Shown: piece after piece, positions 60,801-64,000 of the stretch
Layout: every line of letters begins with the position of its first letter
Numbering within the stretch: the first letter of the stretch is position 1
DNA from: Pomphorhynchus laevis
Lineage: Eukaryota > Acanthocephala > Palaeacanthocephala > Echinorhynchida > Pomphorhynchidae
Reading direction: 5' to 3'
Assembly (NCBI GenBank): GCA_012934845.2
Contig: WNNJ02000403.1
Coordinates: 1 to 64,000, forward strand
Length of the DNA stretch: 64,000 bases
Program-made: the position numbers and the translations under genes
Notes under the pieces: generated by a model
Seen by the model: the letters and a program-made list of their open reading frames with translations, nothing else
Databases searched by the model: none
What the model was told of the DNA's origin: nothing

Positions 60801-63267
60801 TCAAGTCAAACTCGGGATGGATCTCACTCGAGTAACACTGCCGACATTTATACTAGAACGACGATCGTTCTTGGAAATGGTTGCTGACTTTCTAGCCCAT
60901 CCTGATTTATTTATTAGGTATTTCACTACATTCTGCTCAAAGCTATAAATATGTTCTTTTACATCCTAGTTGTTAAAAGATCTTCAAATTAAAAATGTTT
61001 AGTGAAAATATAAGTACTGACAATATGTATATATAGTCCTTAAGCCATTTTATATAACGTGCCACAATATCTAATGTTTAATACATTAGAGAAGTGAACT
61101 TTGTGGTATTTTATAATATTTATGCTAATTTTTGCTACAGCATACCTGATGGTGAGAATCCTGAGACCAGATTTCTCAACGTTGTACGGTGGTATCTTTC
61201 AGCGTTTCACGCTGGTCGTAAAAGTGTAGTACCTAAAAAGCCGTATAATCCTATTCTTGGGGAAATATTTCAATGCTTTTATAAACTGCCTTCTGTTAAG
61301 GTAAGCAAAATAAAATATTACATTTTCTATCAATTTTTACTTATGAACAAGAAATCTAGTGTGGATGATGGACCTGTTCCATGGGCTGAATCTGCAGATG
61401 TATCTTTTATTGCTGAGCAAGTTTCACATCACCCTCCAGGTATTGATTTAAAGTTCTTTTTCGTGAGTATCAAGATGATAATGTATCTGATGTATATTTT
61501 TTAATTACTTTGTGTCTAATTATTTATTACTTTTTTATGTAATTACTTTTTGGTTATTATATACATGGTTATTTTATAATTTTTTCGGCATAACTAAGTA
61601 GTTAATGATTAGAGGAGAGCGTAAATAGAATGTTTTTAAATCTGTAAATTTGTTAAATTTGTCTTAACAAATTTAATAGAAAAATTAAATTAAGTTTATA
61701 ACTTTAAAGATAACGCTTTTTAAAAAATAACATTTTTTAAATGCTTTGTGAATATAAGATTTTTAAATAAAATTATTTATATATTGCGCTTTTTAAATAT
61801 ACAGTTTTTAAATATTACGTTTTTAAAATAACTGCTTTTAAATAAAACTTTTTTTATGAAATAATGCCTTTAAAATATAACAAATTTCAAATCTGAGTAT
61901 TTTAAATATAACAGTTTTCAAATAGAACGTATTTTAAAATTAACGCTTTTCAAATATAACGCTTTTCAAATATAACGCTTTTCAAATATAAAGATTTTAA
62001 AATATAAAGCTTTTCAAATATAACGCTTTTCAAATATAACGCTTTTCAAATATAACGCTTTTCAAATATAACGCTTTTCAAATATAACGCTTTTCAAATA
62101 TAACGCTTTTCAAATATAACGCTTTTCAAATATAAAGATTTTCAAATATAACGCTTTTCAAATATAACGCTTTTCAAATATAACGCTTTTCAAATATAAA
62201 GATTTTAAAATATAACGCTTTTCAAATATAACGCTTTTCAAATATAACGCTTTTCAAATATAACGCTTTTCAAATATAACGCTTTTCAAATATAACGCTT
62301 TTCAAATATAACGCTTTTCAAATATAAAGATGATAAATATAACGTTTTTAAAAATGGTTTTGAAATCTAACAGTTTTTAACGGCTTTTTAATAAAACGCT
62401 TTTTAAATAACAGTTTTTAAATATTACGCCTTTTATATATAAAATTCTAACGCTTTTTAAATAACGCATTTTGAATTTAATCTTTTTAATTAAAATCTTT
62501 ATCGATATAACGTTTTTAGATATAAAGATTTTTAAATAACTCTTGAAATATTACGCTTGAACAGTTTAACGCTTTTTACATATTACTTTTTTAATATAAC
62601 CCCTTTTAAAGTATGATTCTTTTCAATTATTACTTTTTTAAGTTGACGTCTTTTAAAGATGTCTTTTACGTCTATTACTCTTTTAAAGTACGACCCTTTT
62701 TAAGTACTCGTTTCAAGAATAACTATTTCAAGTGTAATAGTTATTATTTTGTAATAGTTATTACTTTTAGTAACTATTTCAAGTGTAAAGTATATCTCTC
62801 TTTAACTATAATTTTATTAAAGTATAATCTTCGTAAATTCTAAACCTTTGCAATTAGTATAACCCTTTACAATTTTAACCTTTCTAATTATAACGTCTAT
62901 ACGTAGACTCAGTTAGCTGATTTGATTGAATTTATAAAATTATATATATTTTTAATTTTATAAACAATTTGTGTTATTTAATCATTTTATTTAAACATTG
63001 ACTCCGGATTTGCACTCACTTCGCCTCATTTTTTGTTTCTATGCTGCCTTGTCTTATTTCAAATGTTTGACGTCACTTTTTTTGTTATTAAGTTTCTGCG
63101 TATTACGCGGAGTGTGTAGAAAAGAATATAGAAATAGAGGGCTGGATATGGACTAAATCCAGGTTCTTAGGACTTTCTGTAGGAGTGAATATGGTTGGAA
63201 CGACTACTTTAAAGCTTCTAAATTATAACGAAGAATATACGATGACTTTTCCAAGCGCTTATGGAAG
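42656..63267 (+). CDS. ORP9: Oxysterol-binding-protein-related protein, ORP9 type (14 exons seen, 3' end outside window)
   Basis: Fourteen plus-strand exons join in frame with GT-AG introns. The product starts with a PH domain (exons 1-4), continues with a helical spacer (exons 5-6) and a low-complexity linker (exon 7), an acidic FFAT-like motif (exon 8), and the first part of the OSBP-related lipid-transfer domain (exons 11-14) with its hallmark [10 protein letters not shown] and ORD phrases ([48 protein letters not shown]) are closest to my memory of vertebrate OSBPL9 rather than ORP10/11. ORP9 proteins sit at ER-Golgi contacts and exchange PI4P against phosphatidylserine or sterol. PH binds PI4P on the trans-Golgi; FFAT binds VAP on the ER. 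The rest of the ORD, about 200 residues, lies beyond 64000. Expression and splice sites are inferred from sequence only. Confidence 0.92.
43477..43893. repeat. 418-bp direct repeat, right copy
   Basis: Partner of 40851-41268, located in ORP9 intron 1, same orientation. Confidence 0.85.
44250..47340 (+). mobile_element. RLE-type LINE in ORP9 intron 1
   Basis: A non-LTR element inserted in the host gene's orientation. The N-terminal zinc finger is at 44282-44375 ([20 protein letters not shown], with a later C). RT fingers follow near 45080-45320 ([39 protein letters not shown]), the palm at 45427-45864 ([36 protein letters not shown]), the thumb to 46229, a C-terminal knuckle ([19 protein letters not shown] near 46640) and an endonuclease-like tail (DFAVINPQQ, then [13 protein letters not shown] to about 47120). 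At least eight frame changes or stops make it inactive. It is related to, but distinct from, the fragment at 39442. Naming within R2/CRE/Utopia-like groups is uncertain. Confidence 0.75.
45427..45864 (+). pseudogene. RLE-type LINE reverse-transcriptase palm
   Basis: A 145-codon open frame with the RT catalytic signatures: an AFNTLNR segment (the first catalytic Asp region, here altered upstream), [16 protein letters not shown] and YLDDG at 45721-45735. YLDD instead of the usual YADD or FADD is typical for this LINE group. The open frame starts at an ATG of no significance and ends at a stop before the thumb. Confidence 0.75.
47345..48842 (+). pseudogene. Ubiquilin-like retrocopy, 5'-truncated
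   Basis: Intronless sequence matching ubiquilin from the first STI1 region to the C-terminal UBA domain. First part (about 47500-47715): [20 protein letters not shown] and MQRVREQNR. Then, in another frame, [44 protein letters not shown]. The second STI1-like region is at about 48150-48500 and the UBA at 48706-48838 ([20 protein letters not shown]). The N-terminal ubiquitin-like domain is absent. Breaks seen: a frame change near 47700 and TAG at 47766-47768; after it a 324-codon frame is open to the stop. The UBA MGF motif reads VGF. No clear poly(A) tail remains. Ubiquilins shuttle ubiquitinated clients to the proteasome; this copy probably does not. Confidence 0.8.
48955..49460. repeat. Degenerate TTATGGTTTAAA-type tandem array
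   Basis: About forty imperfect units of 10-13 bp, alternating ATGGTTTAA and ATGGCTTAA. It lies just beyond the ubiquilin-like copy in intron 1. It is not a TTAGG telomeric array. Confidence 0.8.
49977..50027 (+). CDS. ORP9: ORP9 exon 2
   Basis: Seventeen codons, [17 protein letters not shown], between TTTTAG and GTATGG, phase 0 on both sides. It is the PH-domain loop and strand matching RGCVRLRG of vertebrate ORP9. Confidence 0.85.
50028..52740. other. ORP9 intron 2, AT-rich, no element recognised
   Basis: Donor GTATGG, acceptor TTTTTAAG. Only simple AT-rich sequence with two loosely repeated stretches around AAATTTTGTTAATTGAT-like text; nothing assignable. Confidence 0.5.
52741..52819 (+). 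CDS. ORP9: ORP9 exon 3
   Basis: Encodes [20 protein letters not shown] then KSLHFQ, the central PH strands. It ends with the first base of a codon completed by exon 4. The 79-base exon is followed by an intron of only 48 bp. Confidence 0.88.
52868..52938 (+). CDS. ORP9: ORP9 exon 4 (PH C-terminal helix)
   Basis: Encodes [20 protein letters not shown], with the invariant Trp of the PH C-terminal helix, between TTTAG and GTATGT. Confidence 0.88.
52939..54656. other. ORP9 intron 4
   Basis: AT-rich; contains a TA-rich microsatellite at about 54440-54540. No gene or element recognised. Confidence 0.5.
54657..54749 (+). CDS. ORP9: ORP9 exon 5
   Basis: Thirty-one codons ending [15 protein letters not shown], corresponding to the helical region after the PH domain (AYLQILIEQLK in vertebrates). 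The acceptor at 54656 is chosen because it keeps phase 0; AG sites inside give the wrong frame. The following intron is only 41 bp. Confidence 0.75.
54791..54865 (+). CDS. ORP9: ORP9 exon 6
   Basis: Twenty-five codons, [20 protein letters not shown] then LKSAK, between TTCTATAG and GTAATT. It continues the helical spacer. Confidence 0.8.
54866..56924. other. ORP9 intron 6, left part
   Basis: AT-rich with no recognised feature. A further short exon here cannot be excluded, because vertebrate ORP9 has more spacer sequence at this point. Confidence 0.45.
56925..58170 (+). mobile_element. Tc1/mariner (IS630)-type DNA transposon with long TIRs
   Basis: Terminal inverted repeats of about 75 bp: left starts GCCCTTTTCATTTTTATAG (56925), right ends ATAAAAATGAAAAGGCC (58170), flanked by TA on both sides. 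Within each TIR a motif like CACTCATTATATTTTTATAG recurs three times. The 1,246-bp length is typical of the superfamily. It lies within an ORP9 intron in the host orientation. Confidence 0.75.
57386..57832 (+). pseudogene. IS630/mariner-type transposase remnant
   Basis: A single frame with TAA at 57596-57598 and TAG at 57803-57805. It reads [15 protein letters not shown], then CAID (first catalytic Asp, 57590), [16 protein letters not shown], and [19 protein letters not shown] where functional family members have a D-N-A-x-x-H core. The second catalytic Asp is Tyr here (TAC for GAC). LPSHSL-x-LN follows, the usual LPPYSPxLN. The N-terminal DNA-binding part is decayed. Transposition activity is therefore lost. 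Confidence 0.7.
58266..58347 (+). CDS. ORP9: ORP9 exon 7 (linker)
   Basis: Encodes [20 protein letters not shown] then SAVIDTN, a low-complexity Ser/Thr/Glu-rich linker between TTTAG and GTACTT, ending in phase 1. Low conservation makes it less certain than the domain exons, but the phase fits both neighbours. Confidence 0.7.
58348..59731. other. ORP9 intron 7
   Basis: AT-rich. At 58773-58882 it holds a roughly 100-bp duplicate of 57806-57903 from the 3' part of the transposon, interrupted by an 11-bp insertion and followed by a palindromic ACAGGTCTTATTCGC...GACCTGTT. Confidence 0.7.
59732..59837 (+). CDS. ORP9: ORP9 exon 8 with FFAT-like motif
   Basis: Encodes [20 protein letters not shown] then [12 protein letters not shown] (59815-59835) with acidic residues just before it fits the FFAT consensus for binding VAP proteins of the ER; vertebrate ORP9 has EFYDADE here. 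Donor GTATAT; the start at 59732 relies on a weak acceptor (TTTTAAG) chosen for phase. Confidence 0.75.
59991..60025 (+). CDS. ORP9: ORP9 exon 9 (micro-exon)
   Basis: A 35-base exon, [11 protein letters not shown], flanked by ATTTAG and GTAAGA. It was placed because exon 8 (phase 2) and exon 10 (phase 2 start) can only be joined in frame through it. A 52-bp intron follows. Confidence 0.6.
60078..60110 (+). CDS. ORP9: ORP9 exon 10 (micro-exon, acidic)
   Basis: A 33-base exon, [10 protein letters not shown], between ATAAG and GTAAGC. It matches the acidic stretch before the ORD in relatives. The longer open frame here (60084-60344) reads it in the wrong frame. Confidence 0.65.
60111..60760. 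other. ORP9 intron 10
   Basis: Extremely AT-rich; no feature recognised. Confidence 0.5.
60761..60917 (+). CDS. ORP9: ORP9 exon 11 (ORD start)
   Basis: Encodes [20 protein letters not shown], then [20 protein letters not shown] and LFI. This is the lid and first helices of the lipid-transfer domain. Acceptor AATTTAG, donor GTATTT, phase 2 end. Confidence 0.92.
61141..61300 (+). CDS. ORP9: ORP9 exon 12
   Basis: Encodes [20 protein letters not shown] and [19 protein letters not shown]. KPxNPxxGE is the PI4P-binding signature of OSBP-related domains. Acceptor GCTACAG, donor GTAAGC; the next intron is 51 bp and can be read through in frame but is excluded by family alignment. Confidence 0.92.
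61352..61439 (+). CDS. ORP9: ORP9 exon 13 (OSBP fingerprint)
   Basis: Encodes [20 protein letters not shown] followed by [13 protein letters not shown] is the family's defining motif; its two His residues contact the PI4P phosphate. Ends in phase 1 before GTATTG. Confidence 0.93.
61900..62340. repeat. 16-bp minisatellite AACGCTTTTCAAATAT
   Basis: Roughly two dozen near-perfect units, occasionally replaced by an AAGATTTTCAAATAT-type variant. Degenerate units extend to about 61640 and 62600 as AACGNTTTTTAAATA. The array lies wholly within an intron. Confidence 0.9.
62900..62923 (+). repeat. Solo Penelope-like terminal signature
   Basis: TACGTAGACTCAGTTAGCTG plus ATTT, identical to the signature at 9906, 10337 and 33918. 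The flanking sequence differs on both sides, so only the very end of an element is left here. Confidence 0.7.
63093..63267 (+). CDS. ORP9: ORP9 exon 14
   Basis: Encodes [36 protein letters not shown] and [12 protein letters not shown], the mid-ORD beta strands. Acceptor ATTAAG, donor GTAAGC, phase 2 end. The next exon (SILTVPWVELGG in relatives) lies outside the window. Confidence 0.92.
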
Positions 63268-63439
63268 GTAAGCATATCTTCAAATTTAAACTATCATCTT
63301 GTGTCATCTTGATTGTCTAATATTACGCATGTTTTTCACTTAGGATATGTATTATAATACATGTATAATACATATTATGTATTATGTATTATTATCTTAT
63401 CTTATCTTTCTTATAATGTATTTCAATCAATTTTTGAAC

Positions 63440-63885
63440 GGATAATTGTCGTCGATGCTTGTCATCGATGCTTGTCGTCGATGGTTGTCGTCGATGGTTG
63501 TCGTCGATGGTTGTCGTCGATGGTTGTCGTCGATGGTTGTCGTCGATGGTTGTCGTCGATTGTTGTCGTTGATATGTGTTGTCGTCGATGGTTGTCGTCG
63601 ATGGTTGTCGTCGATGGTTGTCGTCGATGGTTGTCGTCGATGGTTGTCGTCGATGGTTGTCGTCGATGGTTGTCGTCGATGGTTGTCGTCGATGGTTGTC
63701 GTCGATGGTTGTCGTCGATGGTTGTCGTCGATGGTTGTCGTCGATGGTTGTCGTCGATGGTTGTCGTTGATGGTTGTCGTCGATGGTTGTCGTCGATTGT
63801 TGTCGTTGATTGTTGTCGTCGATGGTTGTCGTCGATTGTTGTCGTTGATTGTTGTCGTTGATTGTTGTCGTCCATGGTTGATTAT
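63440..63885. repeat. 13-bp minisatellite TCGTCGATGGTTG
   Basis: About 34 units, with variants (TTGTTG, GTTGAT) towards the right end. Because 13 is not a multiple of 3 and the unit lacks stops, both strands stay open in several frames, giving spurious open frames. It sits in the ORP9 intron after exon 14. Confidence 0.95.
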
Positions 63886-64000
63886 ATATGTGGATTATAT
63901 ATATGGCCTCATTCAAATTTTGCTATGCAATTTGTATGTATATTAGATCTCTAACTTTTTCATTAGCACATTACCTCGTAGCACATTTCAAAAATATGCT

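Larger units (their letters stand above)
61440..63092. other. ORP9 intron 13
   Basis: Contains a 16-bp minisatellite field (about 61640-62600) and, at 62900-62923, an isolated copy of the 24-bp Penelope-like terminal signature. Otherwise AT-rich. Confidence 0.75.

Noticed and set aside
61900-62340. CRISPR-like regular repeat
   Set aside because: Units abut without unique spacers and the context is a eukaryotic intron; it is a minisatellite.
63361-63946. Long open frames on both strands with repeating Val-Asp-Gly-Cys-Arg or Thr-Ile-Asp-Asp-Asn peptides
   Set aside because: They arise from the stop-free 13-bp minisatellite, which is open in many frames; no start context, flanking domain or splice logic supports coding.

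Overview
The window is AT-rich nuclear DNA from an animal, most likely an invertebrate. It is packed with degraded retroelements (several LINE families, a Penelope-like element and a small Gypsy-type LTR fossil) and carries one recognisable host gene with spliceosomal introns as short as 41 bp. I cannot name the species. Nothing looks bacterial: no operons, no ribosome binding sites, no CRISPR array.

Left half (1-30034). Bases 1-9852 recur at 20183-30034 at a constant offset of 20,182 bp with only a few base differences. Homology stops abruptly inside a LINE open frame at 9852, whereas the same LINE continues uninterrupted past 30034. The simplest reading is a tandem duplication of a 20.18-kb unit whose junction is at 9852/9853, with the window opening in the middle of unit 1; an assembly duplication is the main alternative. 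Each copy holds, in order: LINE ORF1 and endonuclease fragments, an antisense 3' piece of a jockey/I-like LINE, an 80-bp inverted repeat around a CR1-like LINE tail, a tandem pair of about 470-bp repeats each carrying a hammerhead-ribozyme-like core, a 3.0-kb Gypsy-type fossil inserted in the first of those repeats, and an antisense CR1-like LINE. Between the copies (9853-20182) lie Penelope-like termini, a near full-length jockey/I-like LINE on the plus strand facing an internally deleted minus-strand relative, and the C-terminus of another LINE.

Middle (30035-42655). The CR1-like LINE completes (endonuclease and ORF1), followed by a Penelope-like reverse transcriptase fragment, a second CR1-like LINE on the minus strand, small RT remnants, and a GC-rich C-terminal fragment of a LINE with a restriction-like endonuclease (RLE).

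Right half (42656-64000). Fourteen exons, with matching splice phases, encode an oxysterol-binding-protein-related protein of the ORP9 type: PH domain, spacer, acidic FFAT-like motif, and the first part of the ORD lipid-transfer domain with the EQVSHHPP fingerprint. The gene runs off the right edge. Its 7.2-kb first intron holds a 0.4-kb repeat, an RLE-type LINE and an intronless, 5'-truncated ubiquilin-like copy. Later introns hold a Tc1/mariner (IS630)-type transposon with long terminal inverted repeats and three minisatellites.

The elements are nested rather than cooperating; ORP9 is the only evidently functional protein gene. The most interesting non-coding signal is the hammerhead-like core in the tandem repeats.
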